Assembly (NCBI GenBank): GCA_049116495.1
Contig: JAGDYV010000007.1
Span: 8,813-72,812, forward strand
Origin: CAJQQK01 sp049116495
GTDB taxonomy: Bacteria; Pseudomonadota; Alphaproteobacteria; Rhizobiales; Hyphomicrobiaceae
Length of the DNA: 64,000 bases
Reading direction: 5' to 3'
Below the pieces are notes generated by a model. The model was not told the DNA's origin, ran no database searches, and saw nothing but the letters and a program-made list of their open reading frames with translations. The position numbers were made by a program, and so were the translations under genes. This document shows, in pieces, positions 27,320 to 35,820 of this stretch (its first letter is position 1; each line of letters starts with the position of its first letter).

Positions 27320-27863
27320 AGCGCCGGGCGATAAACCTGAGACAATCGCGTCGCCGGAAATCTGCGTCAGCAGAATATCCGGTGCCTTTCACGATCGTGG
27401 TTGGCACGGCCTCGAAGCGATTAGAGACGTGAAAGACCCCGGCTCGCGCGACGGATCGCGACCTGTGCCGTACCGCAATCGGCCGGCCGCCGCTTGGCCG
27501 GGGGCGCGAGACGTCAGGTATGTGCACCTGGCAGAAAGATGCCTTGGCGAAACTCTGCGAGTCGTCACCAGACAGTCCTGTGCCTGCACGAGGATGACGA
27601 CCGTGATTGGAGTTGCCGCCCGTCGCAACGTCGAATTCCGACTGGCGGAATTCGACACAGCTCCAGTGGAATCGGTGCTTGTTGCAGGAGATGGCTCAAT
27701 CCTTCCGGACAGTCGTGCTGCAGTGTGATCTGCTTCACTCGACCGAAACAATCGAAACGTATTAAGCACGATCCTGAAATTCATCTGAAACGTGCAGTCC
27801 TCAATTTCTCACTTGTCGACGGCTTTGACGTGCCGTCTCACAAGCTCACTTGAGGACGATCAG
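27320..27863. other. 544-bp gap between amidase and hydrolase genes
   Basis: No supported gene is seen. A 99-codon open frame at 27429-27728 has no ribosome-binding site and no recognisable domain. The main structure is the perfect inverted repeat at 27630-27656. Confidence 0.5.
27630..27656. repeat. perfect 11-bp inverted repeat
   Basis: GTCGAATTCCG and its exact complement flank the loop ACTGG. There is no following T run on either strand, so a plain terminator is unlikely; an operator or a structured leader or 3' end is possible. Confidence 0.8.
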
Positions 27864-28712
27864 ATGCACCCGATACCGATAAAAAGCTGGCAGCCGGTAG
27901 CCCCGACCGGGCGGCCACAGGTCGTCGCCCTGCGCGGCTCAGCAAGCCATCGCGGTCAATGGCGCACGCTCGTCGAGGCATTATCTCCTCAATTTGACGT
28001 ATCGACGCCGGATCTGCCCGGCTATGGAGGTCAATGCAGCGATGCCCGCAAGGCAGCGCCCGCGCTTGCCGATGATGCCATCGAACTTGCCCGGATCGCA
28101 CAAGACGCCTCCGCCCCGATCCACATCGTCGCGCACTCCTACAGCGCGGCCGTCGCCGTGCGATTTGCCCTTGACCAGCCCCAGGCCGTTGCAAGTTTGA
28201 CGCTGATCGAGCCCGTTCTGTTTCACTTGCTGCGCTCCGGTCGCGCGCTCGACAGGGCGCACGATGCGGAAATTTCTCGTATCGCAACGGCCATGAACGT
28301 TGCGCACCGGATCGGCATGGCCAGTTTCGGGATGTCACGCTTCGTTGATTATTGGAACGGCGCGGGCACCTGGCAAACCATGAAGGCCCCTCGACGGGCG
28401 GCGCTTGCCAGCCAGATATCCCAGGTCGCGCGTCATTTCAGAACCGTATTCGGTGAGACATGGTCCGCCGCCGCCTGCCGCCGCATTCCGTGCCTGACGC
28501 TGATCATTGCCGGCCAGAAAAGCCCCGGCCCGGTCCGGCGGGTGGCCCAAATCCTGTTTGAGGCGATGCCGCAGGCGCGTCTCAGGACGATCCCCGGTGT
28601 TGGTCACATGGCGCCGGTCACGCATCCGGAGACCGTCAATCGACTGATCGCGCAGGCGTTGGCAGCAGAGCTTTCCGATAGCGAGCCGTCGAACCTTCGT
28701 GCGGCCGCATGA
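27864..28712 (+). CDS. alpha/beta hydrolase
   Basis: The ATG at 27864 has GAGG eight bases upstream and gives 282 residues. The fold is seen from VVALRGSASHRGQWRTLVEAL (oxyanion region; HG replaced by RG) and STPDLPGYG. The nucleophile elbow reads AHSYS with S92, lacking both usual glycines of GxSxG. The catalytic His is in GVGHMAPVTHPE near the C-terminus. The substrate is unknown. A meta-cleavage-product hydrolase role would fit the aromatic operon, but that operon is 13 kb away and the elbow is atypical. Confidence 0.87.
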   Translation: MHPIPIKSWQPVAPTGRPQVVALRGSASHRGQWRTLVEALSPQFDVSTPDLPGYGGQCSDARKAAPALADDAIELARIAQDASAPIHIVAHSYSAAVAVRFALDQPQAVASLTLIEPVLFHLLRSGRALDRAHDAEISRIATAMNVAHRIGMASFGMSRFVDYWNGAGTWQTMKAPRRAALASQISQVARHFRTVFGETWSAAACRRIPCLTLIIAGQKSPGPVRRVAQILFEAMPQARLRTIPGVGHMAPVTHPETVNRLIAQALAAELSDSEPSNLRAAA

Positions 28713-28799
28713 TCGGGCGTGGCGCCAATTGTCGAACGGCGGCTTGAGGCAACGTCCGTCGCGTGCGAACCTGCGCGCAATTGATGACGGAGCGATTCA

Positions 28800-29339
28800 A
28801 TGCGTCAACACCACTGGCCAACCACAATAGCGTTCATCGCTGCGATCTGCGGGCTGATCCTCGGCACCTTGCCGGCCGGCGCCCAGACGATTGATATCCT
28901 GGCACTTGGCGCAAGTAACACCTATGGCAAAGGCGTTTCCCGGCAGCAGGCCTATCCCCGTCACCTGCAGAACATGCTGCGCGCCCGGGGCCTCAAGGCG
29001 CGGGTGCGGAACGCCGGTATCAATGGCAACACCACTGGCCGGATGCGCGCGCGCCTGCGCGGCGCCTTGCGCCCCACAACGCGGCTCGTCATCCTGCAAC
29101 CCGGCGGCAATGATCGTCGGCGCGGGATCTCTCGATCCACGCGTCGCGCCAACATACAATTCATGAAGAGCTATCTTCGTCAGCGCGGCATTGCCGTCGT
29201 CATGCTGCCCAATCGGTTGATTGGTGCCGTTGCTCGCCATCACCCGCGCCCGGATGGGCAGCATTTTCTCGGCAACGGTTATCGAGCTTTGGCGGCCCGC
29301 CTGGTGCCCCGCGTTTTGCAAGCCATCCCTCGACGATAG
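28800..29339 (+). CDS. SGNH/GDSL-type hydrolase, secreted
   Basis: This 179-residue protein has a signal peptide ending near LPAGAQ. SGNH block I reads LALGASNTYG with nucleophile S39, block III GGND and block V RPDGQHF, as in TesA-type arylesterases and lysophospholipases. The enzyme would hydrolyse small esters in the periplasm. The ATG has GGAG upstream, and the gene follows the alpha/beta hydrolase by 87 bp on the same strand. Its last 140 bp, including block V, overlap the 3' end of the convergent FkbM gene. Confidence 0.88.
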   Translation: MRQHHWPTTIAFIAAICGLILGTLPAGAQTIDILALGASNTYGKGVSRQQAYPRHLQNMLRARGLKARVRNAGINGNTTGRMRARLRGALRPTTRLVILQPGGNDRRRGISRSTRRANIQFMKSYLRQRGIAVVMLPNRLIGAVARHHPRPDGQHFLGNGYRALAARLVPRVLQAIPRR

Positions 29340-30240
29340 AACGCAGCGCCGACATCGACGCGACATTCGTTTCGCGCGGCTTGTTGCCATAGTCGGTCCA
29401 CACATCCTGCAGAACAATGTCATCTTTCCAGCACAGATTTTTTTGATCCAGTGCGTGCGGCAGCTGCACCTTCCCGCCGGGGCCACGCATTCGATCTTTG
29501 CGATGGAACGTCACTTCCATGACCGATGGCACATCCAGCCCGAAAGCGTGATGGACCGGCGCATGGTTGTTGGGGTGGATATGTGCGACGTCAAAATCGT
29601 CCGTGATTTTTTTGACCAAGCCAGATAACCGCTCCAACGCGTTGCGCTGAAAAACATCTTCCAAGTCGTGAAATTCAATCACCATCGTGCGAAACAGTCT
29701 GAGCACGACTTGCGGCGTATCCTCGATGACATCGTATTCCGCGCCTTCAATATCCATCTGCAAGATCAGATCACCTGCAGGGTCCGCGCTGACCTTGTGT
29801 CCAACCCAATCCTCCAGCCGCATGTACTGGGCGTCATTGCGAACACCGAGAAACTTCTTGTCGAAATCGAAGAGAGCGTTTTCAAGCGGCGCCTGATCCA
29901 CGCTGTAGTCCGCGAGGAAACACTTGATGCCGAGGTTCTTTGCCAGTGAATCTTCAAAATCGGCGGTCTCTTCAACACCGGGCGAAAAACAACCGACGAT
30001 GCCCGCCAGATCATCAGGAACGAGGTAGCCGCCATCGCGCTCGCTGCCAATGCGAATCAATTCATGGCCGACGTCGCATGGCGCGAGAAGGTGGATCAAG
30101 TCAAGGACATCACGCTCTCGCGACGTTGGTTGCGCGGCCAGACGCAACACTTTGCCCTGATTCAAACGTCGGATGATCCGATTGGGATAGACATGATTCT
30201 TTAGCTTACTCAATACCTTGTTGAATGCCGTCTTCGTCAT
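29200..30240 (-). CDS. FkbM family methyltransferase
   Basis: The ATG at 30240 gives 346 residues; an in-frame TTG four codons earlier is less likely. The FkbM core is recognised by RIGSERDGGYLVPDD, CFSPGVEETADFEDSLA, and the SAM-pocket motif LQMDIEGAEYDVI. Such enzymes methylate hydroxyls of sugars or other secondary metabolites. The last 47 or so residues are Gly/Pro/Arg-rich and lie antisense to the SGNH gene; they look like read-through past an ancestral stop. It is a single gene with two short inverted repeats just upstream. Confidence 0.85.
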   Translation of the reverse strand: MTKTAFNKVLSKLKNHVYPNRIIRRLNQGKVLRLAAQPTSRERDVLDLIHLLAPCDVGHELIRIGSERDGGYLVPDDLAGIVGCFSPGVEETADFEDSLAKNLGIKCFLADYSVDQAPLENALFDFDKKFLGVRNDAQYMRLEDWVGHKVSADPAGDLILQMDIEGAEYDVIEDTPQVVLRLFRTMVIEFHDLEDVFQRNALERLSGLVKKITDDFDVAHIHPNNHAPVHHAFGLDVPSVMEVTFHRKDRMRGPGGKVQLPHALDQKNLCWKDDIVLQDVWTDYGNKPRETNVASMSALRSIVEGWLAKRGAPGGPPKLDNRCRENAAHPGAGDGEQRHQSTDWAA

Positions 30241-30255
30241 GTTGTTGTCCAAAAT

Positions 30256-30310
30256 CGTTCAAAATGAACGCGGCACAGTCAAGAATCGCTGTTGATAAAG
30301 TAGCTTTATC
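30256..30310. promoter_or_regulatory. two inverted repeats upstream of the FkbM gene
   Basis: CGTTC-AAAAT-GAACG lies at 30256-30270 and GATAAAG-TAG-CTTTATC at 30294-30310, both within 70 bp of the FkbM start. They are candidate operator sites or leader hairpins. Confidence 0.4.
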
Positions 30311-30521
30311 CGGCACTCTTGGCTAGGTGTGCGCTGATCACGGACAGTTTGATGAGCCGACGCTGTCTTTTTTGCGACCACGGACGCCTTTTTTCCTGCG
30401 CCAGGACGTCTCACCGTGCGCAGGATTGGCCCTAATCACAACGCCGGCTGTCGCACGGCTGCGTTTATTGTTGCACTGCCACATCATGGACCGACCGGAA
30501 ATTGCTTGTCTTTGCCGGCAC

Positions 30522-30917
30522 TCATGGCCGCTTCGCAACCACGTCGATCTCGACCAAGGCACCAACGGCCAACGCGGTGACACCAATGCAGGTTCGCGCC
30601 GGCAATTTGCCCGTGGCGAAATTAGAAGTGTACGTCTCATTCATCGCGGCGTAGTCGCGCTCAAACTGGGTGAGATAGACCCGCGCTTGAACCACGTTTT
30701 CCAGCCCAAGCCCCAGTCCGTTGAGCACGATGATGAGATTATCCATGACGCGCTGCGTCTGCGCCTCAATCCCGTCCGGTAGCGGCCGGTCCGGCTCTCC
30801 CGGCCAGGTCGGCATCTGGCCCGTGAAAAACACCCAACCGTCGATCGCAGCGGCATGAGAAAATGGAGCAACCGGCTGCGGCGCGCCTGCAACCATATGG
30901 AACGTAGGAAGCGGCAT
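30522..30917 (-). CDS. RidA family protein (YjgF/YER057c/UK114)
   Basis: The ATG at 30917, with AGGA upstream, gives 131 residues. The fold is recognised by FFTGQMPTWPG, the trimer-interface region and the active-site segment PARTCIGVTAL with the key Arg, followed by VEIDVVA with the conserved Glu. RidA proteins hydrolyse reactive enamines and imines, such as 2-aminoacrylate, or act as pathway-specific deaminases. The upstream LysR gene reads in the same direction with a gap of 147 bp. Confidence 0.92.
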   Translation of the reverse strand: MPLPTFHMVAGAPQPVAPFSHAAAIDGWVFFTGQMPTWPGEPDRPLPDGIEAQTQRVMDNLIIVLNGLGLGLENVVQARVYLTQFERDYAAMNETYTSNFATGKLPARTCIGVTALAVGALVEIDVVAKRP

Positions 30918-31064
30918 CGGACGTCCTTTCGTTTTGCGATCGCCGGTCGTGTCCAACCATCCTAGCGGGACTTTCGACGCCGGCAATGCGTCCATTCCAA
31001 ACACGCGTCATATGTGCCCAAGGATTGCTCAGCAGCGCCCGGCCCGAGGGCGAATTGATTTTGA

Positions 31065-31916
31065 CTATTCGCCGAGGATCTCCGCCAGCGCGTTGATTTT
31101 CGGAGAGGCTCCGCCCTTGCGCCAGATGAGCATCGTGCGCAACTGGTTTTCACCATCCGGTAGCGCGTTGATGCGAAGGCGCTTTTTTTCGGGGAATGTC
31201 AAGATCACGCTGCGCGGAACCAGCGCCGCGCCCATCCCGGCGAGTACGCTGCCGAGCATCGCATGATAGGAACCAAGTTCGACCGTTCGCTCAGGAAGTT
31301 CCTGACGCGCTGCATACCATTGCTCAAGACGCCTGCGATGCGGACAACCATGTTCGAAGACAATCATCGTCTTGGGCACCGGACCCGACTTTGCGATCGG
31401 TGCGTGGTCCTTCGACGTCACAATGACCGGTTCCTCATCGAAAGCGACGAGTGAATCGAACTTGGCCTGCGCAACGGGCTCTGCGACCAAGGCCGCATCA
31501 ATGTCGCCGGCCAGCACCGCGGTCGACAGTTGCGTCGGATTGCCGGTGCGCAATTCCAGCACGACATCCGGATAGCGCTTGGCGTAGATGGTCAGCGGCC
31601 CCGGCAGGCGTACCGCTGCCGTACTTTCCATCGCGCCCAACCGAAACTGACCGCGCGGGCGATCATCATAAAGCGCGGCACGCGCCTCATCGGCCAGTGC
31701 GAGAAGTTGATCGGCATACTCGAGCAACGTTTGCCCCGACGGCGTCAGAACCAAACGCTTGCCCTCACGATTGAACAGCTTGACGCCGAGATCCTCTTCG
31801 AGTTGGCGCACCCGCGTGGTGACATTGGATTGGACGCGGTGGAGCCGCTCGGCGGCACGCGTCACACCACCTTCGCGGACAACAGCCGTGAAGATACGCA
31901 AATCTGACAAATCCAT
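31065..31916 (-). CDS. LysR-family transcriptional regulator
   Basis: The ATG at 31916 gives 283 residues. The N-terminal winged helix-turn-helix is clear (LRIFTAVVREGGVTRAAERL and NVTTRVRQLEEDLGVKLFNR), followed by the two-lobed effector-binding domain. It faces the globin-DUF1330-GFA genes across a 148-bp gap, the usual arrangement for a LysR regulator that controls the divergent unit. The RidA gene lies downstream on the same strand. The effector is unknown. Confidence 0.93.
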   Translation of the reverse strand: MDLSDLRIFTAVVREGGVTRAAERLHRVQSNVTTRVRQLEEDLGVKLFNREGKRLVLTPSGQTLLEYADQLLALADEARAALYDDRPRGQFRLGAMESTAAVRLPGPLTIYAKRYPDVVLELRTGNPTQLSTAVLAGDIDAALVAEPVAQAKFDSLVAFDEEPVIVTSKDHAPIAKSGPVPKTMIVFEHGCPHRRRLEQWYAARQELPERTVELGSYHAMLGSVLAGMGAALVPRSVILTFPEKKRLRINALPDGENQLRTMLIWRKGGASPKINALAEILGE

Positions 31917-32064
31917 TCCATCTCTCCGAGAGATCAAAAACATCATAATTATTCATTTTTGTCGAACATGAGCAAGCGCTATGAGAAGCGCACGGACTTG
32001 TTCCGGCGTGCAGCTGCCGACATCTCTCTGATCAACCGCAACAAAATGCCAAGTGAGGCTCGCC
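31917..32064. promoter_or_regulatory. divergent LysR/globin control region
   Basis: This 148-bp region is locally AT-rich around 31935-31965 and contains the palindrome ATAATTAT. On the minus strand, TTGCTC and ATAATT are 17 bp apart, a possible LysR promoter. No unambiguous T-N11-A LysR box was identified. Confidence 0.35.
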
Positions 32065-32514
32065 ATGACACCCGAAGAAAAACAAATCGTGCAACGCACG
32101 TGGATGATGGTCATCCCCATCGCAGATACCGCCGCTGATCTGTTCTACGAAAAGCTTTTCCAACTCGATCCGGACCTTGAACCGCTGTTTTCCGGCATCG
32201 ACCTGGCCGCTCAGAAAAAGAAACTTCTGCAGGCCTTGGCAACCACCGTTGCCAGCCTCGATGAGTTAGAGGCGTTGGTTCCTCTGCTTGCCGACCTGGG
32301 CCGTCGCCATGCCGGCTATGGCGTCGTTGATGCGCACTACGACACGGTTGGCCGCGCCCTGTTATGGACGCTCGAAACCGGCCTCGCCGACGCATGGACG
32401 CCCACCACGCAACGGGCCTGGACGGCGGCCTATACGACCGTTGCCGAGACTATGAAAGCCGGTGCCCGGGCTGAAAAAAATGCGCCAACACAATCTAGAA
32501 ACAAGGCAGCCTGA
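32065..32514 (+). CDS. single-domain globin
   Basis: The ATG at 32065 has GAGG seven bases upstream and gives 149 residues. The pattern fits the flavohaemoglobin-like/single-domain globin family: Tyr B10 in ADLFYEKLF (Y28), Gln near position E7 (Q50), and proximal His F8 in LGRRHAGYG (H82). There is no reductase domain. Such proteins bind O2 or NO and may detoxify NO or sense gases. It is the first gene after the LysR-divergent region, followed at 33 bp by DUF1330. Confidence 0.9.
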   Translation: MTPEEKQIVQRTWMMVIPIADTAADLFYEKLFQLDPDLEPLFSGIDLAAQKKKLLQALATTVASLDELEALVPLLADLGRRHAGYGVVDAHYDTVGRALLWTLETGLADAWTPTTQRAWTAAYTTVAETMKAGARAEKNAPTQSRNKAA

Positions 32515-32547
32515 TCGCCGCCGTATCGTCTTGAAAGGAAATCAACT

Positions 32548-32835
32548 ATGCAAAAAGGATATTGGGTCGTCCGCGTTTCCGTAAAGAACGCCGAGAACTA
32601 TCCCGACTATCTGGCGGCCGCCAAACCGGCCTTTGAAAAATACGGTGCCCGCTTCATGATCCGCGGCGGGCGCTATCTAGCCAAGGAAGGGGTTGCCCGC
32701 GACCGCAACGTCGTCGTCGAGTTCCCCAACTACGATACCGCCATCGCCTGCTATCACTCACCCGAGTATCAGGTTGCGCGCTCAATCCGCATGGCCAACG
32801 CCGACGCGGATTTCGTGATCGTCGAGGGGGCGTGA
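32548..32835 (+). CDS. DUF1330 domain protein
   Basis: This 95-residue protein starts MQKGYWVVRVSVKNAENY and continues with the family pattern, including FEKYGARFMIRGGRY and FPNYDTAIACYHSPEYQ. It has a ferredoxin-like alpha/beta barrel fold. AAGGAAA lies just upstream of the ATG. No biochemical role is assigned to the family. It is probably co-transcribed with the globin. Confidence 0.92.
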   Translation: MQKGYWVVRVSVKNAENYPDYLAAAKPAFEKYGARFMIRGGRYLAKEGVARDRNVVVEFPNYDTAIACYHSPEYQVARSIRMANADADFVIVEGA

Positions 32836-33012
32836 GAGCAGGGTGTCCCCGCGGTATGGGTGGGCTGGATTGGCGTGTCGATCCGGCCCACCTCCCAGCG
32901 CAAAGCAGCGTTCCGCTGGCATATCTTGTCAGCGAAGCAACGACGGTTTGATATGGTTGGCAACACGCGCGGCGTCATCTCTGTCGGCGCGCCAATCAAC
33001 GGGAGCACATTG

Positions 33013-33411
33013 ATGAAACGTACCGGAAGTTGCCTGTGCGGCGAGGTTACATTCGAGGCCAAAGCGATGCCGTCGATGCAGGCCTGCCACTGTTCGATGT
33101 GCCGCAAATGGGGTAGCGGACCGTTCATGGCCGTTCCTTGCGAGGACGCGAACTTTGCCGGCCCGGTCAAGCGCTACGTGTCGTCCGAAGGCAGCGAACG
33201 TGGTTTTTGCACCACCTGCGGCTCCAACCTTTTCTTCCACAGGACCGGCGGCCCGATCCACGCCATTCCGATCGCCCTGTTGGACGATCCCTCGGACCTT
33301 CCATTTCGTGCCGAAATCTTCATTGACGACAAGCCGGACTACTATGAGTTCGGCAATGCCACTAAAAAGCTGACCGGCGCGGAATTCATGGCAAAGTTCA
33401 AGGGCAGTTGA
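33013..33411 (+). CDS. GFA family (glutathione-dependent formaldehyde-activating enzyme-like) protein
   Basis: The ATG at 33013, with GGGAG upstream, gives 132 residues. The zinc-binding cysteines appear as GSCLCGEV, ACHCSMCRKW and FCTTCGSNLFF, the CENP-V/GFA fold. The name comes from Gfa, which speeds condensation of formaldehyde with glutathione, but most family members have unknown activity. It is separated from DUF1330 by 177 bp and converges on the formamidase-like gene. Its size resembles the small subunit of dimethylformamidase, but the sequence does not. Confidence 0.9.
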   Translation: MKRTGSCLCGEVTFEAKAMPSMQACHCSMCRKWGSGPFMAVPCEDANFAGPVKRYVSSEGSERGFCTTCGSNLFFHRTGGPIHAIPIALLDDPSDLPFRAEIFIDDKPDYYEFGNATKKLTGAEFMAKFKGS

Positions 33412-33420
33412 CCGCCCTTG
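33399..33420. terminator. hairpin spanning the GFA stop codon
   Basis: CAAGGGC and GCCCTTG pair around an 8-base loop that contains the end of the GFA gene. No T run follows. A weak intergenic terminator between two convergent genes is possible. Confidence 0.35.
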
Positions 33421-33433
33421 AACGACGCTCCCG

Positions 33434-35662
33434 TCAACCCGGAATTTCGAACGGCACCGACCGATCGGCAAACCGCTCGATTACGTTCTTCGTCAGGCGC
33501 GCGATGTCATTGTTGCCGCCATCTGTCAGCAGCGAGCCGCAATAGGTGATCGAGCCGACCGAGAACACCGCGCCGCCGCCCGGCGTTTCGAAGAACACGA
33601 TGTCGGAGCGGATCAATTCCGGCTCGCTCTCGCCGGAGACATTGGTCAGATGCGTCAGGCGTTCTTCGGGCACCAGCACCCACGGCGCCTCCGGCTCGTG
33701 GCCCTCGGAGGTTGCCAGGATGACCGCGTGCGCCGGCGTGCCAAGTTCCTTGTCGGCGCGGTCCAATTCAAAGCCGGCGGCGCCATGGCCGCTCAAGCCG
33801 TGACCGCCGAACGTATCGTCGCCAATGCCATCCAGCATCCAACCGGCGCGGGATTGGCGGGCGCCCTCATTGACAATGTAATGCGATCCAACGAAATTCC
33901 CCTGTGCCGAAAAGCCGACACCGCACAGGTTCTGCGGCGGCCGGCCGTTGCGCCGCCATAAGCCACCGTACTCACCATCGAACTGGTTGTAGTATTCGCC
34001 CGGTTCCGCCGCCCACGCGCGAATGCCACCCTCGCCGCGACGGATCTCGATGACACCGCTCTTCTCGGGGTCAAGTGCGACCTTCCAGTAAAAGCCATTG
34101 CCGCCGAGATACATCAATCGGCCGCCGCTATCGCGATAGGTGGTCAGCGCATCCAGCATCGCGCGCGTGTGATACTCTGGATGTGAGCCGGTCATGACAA
34201 CGGCGTAATCCTTCAACACGTCATGGCCTTCGTCGTGCAGTTCCTGGTCGGTGATGATATCAAAGTCGTAACCCTGATCTTCGAGCCAGGAATGCAGGTG
34301 GGTGTCAGCCTGGTAATGACGCAGGCCGGAAGCCCGGATCGCCGGGTCATGATAGGTGATGTAGCCGATGCGCACGTTGAGCATTGGCCGGTGCCACGCC
34401 GAGATCGAGATGCCGGCGCCATCAACGTGATCGTTGTACGTCGACCAGGCGTACTCGGGATGGTCGGCCGGATTGTGCGGGTATGCCGGCCATTCTGCGA
34501 CCTGCTCACGCCATGCCTTCGACCAGCGCGAACTCAATCGAAACTCCGGCCGCGCGTGGTTCGCGTAAATTGTATACGTGAAGGTGGAGACCAGCACGGC
34601 GATCTTTGCCGCCGGCTTGCCCTTGGGAGGCACAACGAAGAACGGGATGTTGTCCGCCTCGCTGCCGGCCGAAACACGCAACGCATAACAGCCCGAGGCG
34701 AGGTCCGCCGGCACCTGCCAACTGAGCGCCGTCGGCCAACCGCAATCGGTCATGTCATCGGAATGAAAATGGATCGCGCCATATTCCGTCGGCGCATGAC
34801 GAAAGCACATCTCGTGCCCCGTCCATCGGCTTGAGCGCATGGCGCGGGCCGGATGATTGATGAGGTGTCCGACGAGTTTGTTCGGGCCGGTGTCGATGAT
34901 CCGGCTGCTCTCCGGTTCGACGGAGAAGTCGAAGGCGAATATCGGGTCGGCGGCCTGCGTCGGTGCCACGCTTGCCTCGTTGAGTTCGGCGGCGCTCAAC
35001 ACGCGACCGTAGAGATGTGGATTTTCGATACGGCCATCGAATGTTGCATACCCGAGCGCAGGATCGGCAGCGGCGATGTGGAGCGTCCCGGAATTGCTCG
35101 CCGCGGCGCCGCCGGTTGCAGGTGCTTCGGCGCTCTGCCACTCGGCAGTGGCCGATGACCGATATTTCAATACCAGGGTTTTGGCCGCTGCATCGAAAAT
35201 GACGGCAACATCCTGCCAGGCTTTTTCAGCGAGCGGCCGCGACGCAACCTGACTGTCACCGAGGCGCGCAACCAAACATCCTTTGGCATCCACAGTCAGC
35301 GCGCAGCCGCTTTGACCATCCTCTGCCAACCAAGAGAGGGCGGCCATGTCCGCGCTTTCCGGCAGCCGCGTCGGCATCACCTGCAGCGTCAACGTGAAGG
35401 ATGCAAGCTCGGCCAACGCATTTCCGGCCTCGACGCGGCCAAAAGATCCTTGCGGCACAGGGTGCTCGCCAACGTCCATCGGCGCCAATTCGATGGCCAA
35501 CGGTTCTTCGCGGATCCCATTGCCGGCCGGATTGGGGTCTGCTGAAATCACGCGCACCAACTCCGCCGCGACCGGCATCCCGGTCGCGTTGGATAGCTTG
35601 AAATTGAAGGTCTCGCCCGGACGCGCCGACAGACGATCCACATAGCCGGCCAGTTTCAACAT
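33434..35662 (-). CDS. N,N-dimethylformamidase large (beta) subunit-like protein
   Basis: The ATG at 35662 gives 742 residues, close to the family length; a GTG seven codons earlier is less likely. The order is an N-terminal beta domain, a LamG/concanavalin-like module (about residues 85-245, ending in the FDGRIENPHLYGRVLSAAEL pattern), and a large C-terminal domain with the family motifs TFTYTIYANHARPEF and MTGSHPEYHT. H494 and E496 of GSHPE correspond to the His and Fe-ligand Glu of the Paracoccus enzyme. Y366 and Y409 are candidates for its two Tyr iron ligands. The enzyme splits formamides into amine and formate. No small alpha-subunit gene was found. Confidence 0.83.
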   Translation of the reverse strand: MLKLAGYVDRLSARPGETFNFKLSNATGMPVAAELVRVISADPNPAGNGIREEPLAIELAPMDVGEHPVPQGSFGRVEAGNALAELASFTLTLQVMPTRLPESADMAALSWLAEDGQSGCALTVDAKGCLVARLGDSQVASRPLAEKAWQDVAVIFDAAAKTLVLKYRSSATAEWQSAEAPATGGAAASNSGTLHIAAADPALGYATFDGRIENPHLYGRVLSAAELNEASVAPTQAADPIFAFDFSVEPESSRIIDTGPNKLVGHLINHPARAMRSSRWTGHEMCFRHAPTEYGAIHFHSDDMTDCGWPTALSWQVPADLASGCYALRVSAGSEADNIPFFVVPPKGKPAAKIAVLVSTFTYTIYANHARPEFRLSSRWSKAWREQVAEWPAYPHNPADHPEYAWSTYNDHVDGAGISISAWHRPMLNVRIGYITYHDPAIRASGLRHYQADTHLHSWLEDQGYDFDIITDQELHDEGHDVLKDYAVVMTGSHPEYHTRAMLDALTTYRDSGGRLMYLGGNGFYWKVALDPEKSGVIEIRRGEGGIRAWAAEPGEYYNQFDGEYGGLWRRNGRPPQNLCGVGFSAQGNFVGSHYIVNEGARQSRAGWMLDGIGDDTFGGHGLSGHGAAGFELDRADKELGTPAHAVILATSEGHEPEAPWVLVPEERLTHLTNVSGESEPELIRSDIVFFETPGGGAVFSVGSITYCGSLLTDGGNNDIARLTKNVIERFADRSVPFEIPG

Positions 35663-35820
35663 GCTCGTCCACTCCCTCAACACTTCCTGGTGGAGAAGGT
35701 TTGGCGGGATGCGTGGCCCCGGTCAAGGGCACGCGTCGCCGGCGCACGCGGTCAGTCCGCGCGCGACAATGGCCACGACGTCATGATTTTCGCATGCCAA
35801 TAACGTCCCGGGGCTCCTGG

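Noticed and set aside
27429..27728. A 99-codon open frame on the plus strand between the amidase and hydrolase genes
   Set aside because: No ribosome-binding site or family similarity, and it runs across the perfect inverted repeat.
33013..33411. The 132-residue gene as the small subunit of dimethylformamidase
   Set aside because: The length fits, but the cysteine pattern is clearly that of the GFA family, and it is on the opposite strand.
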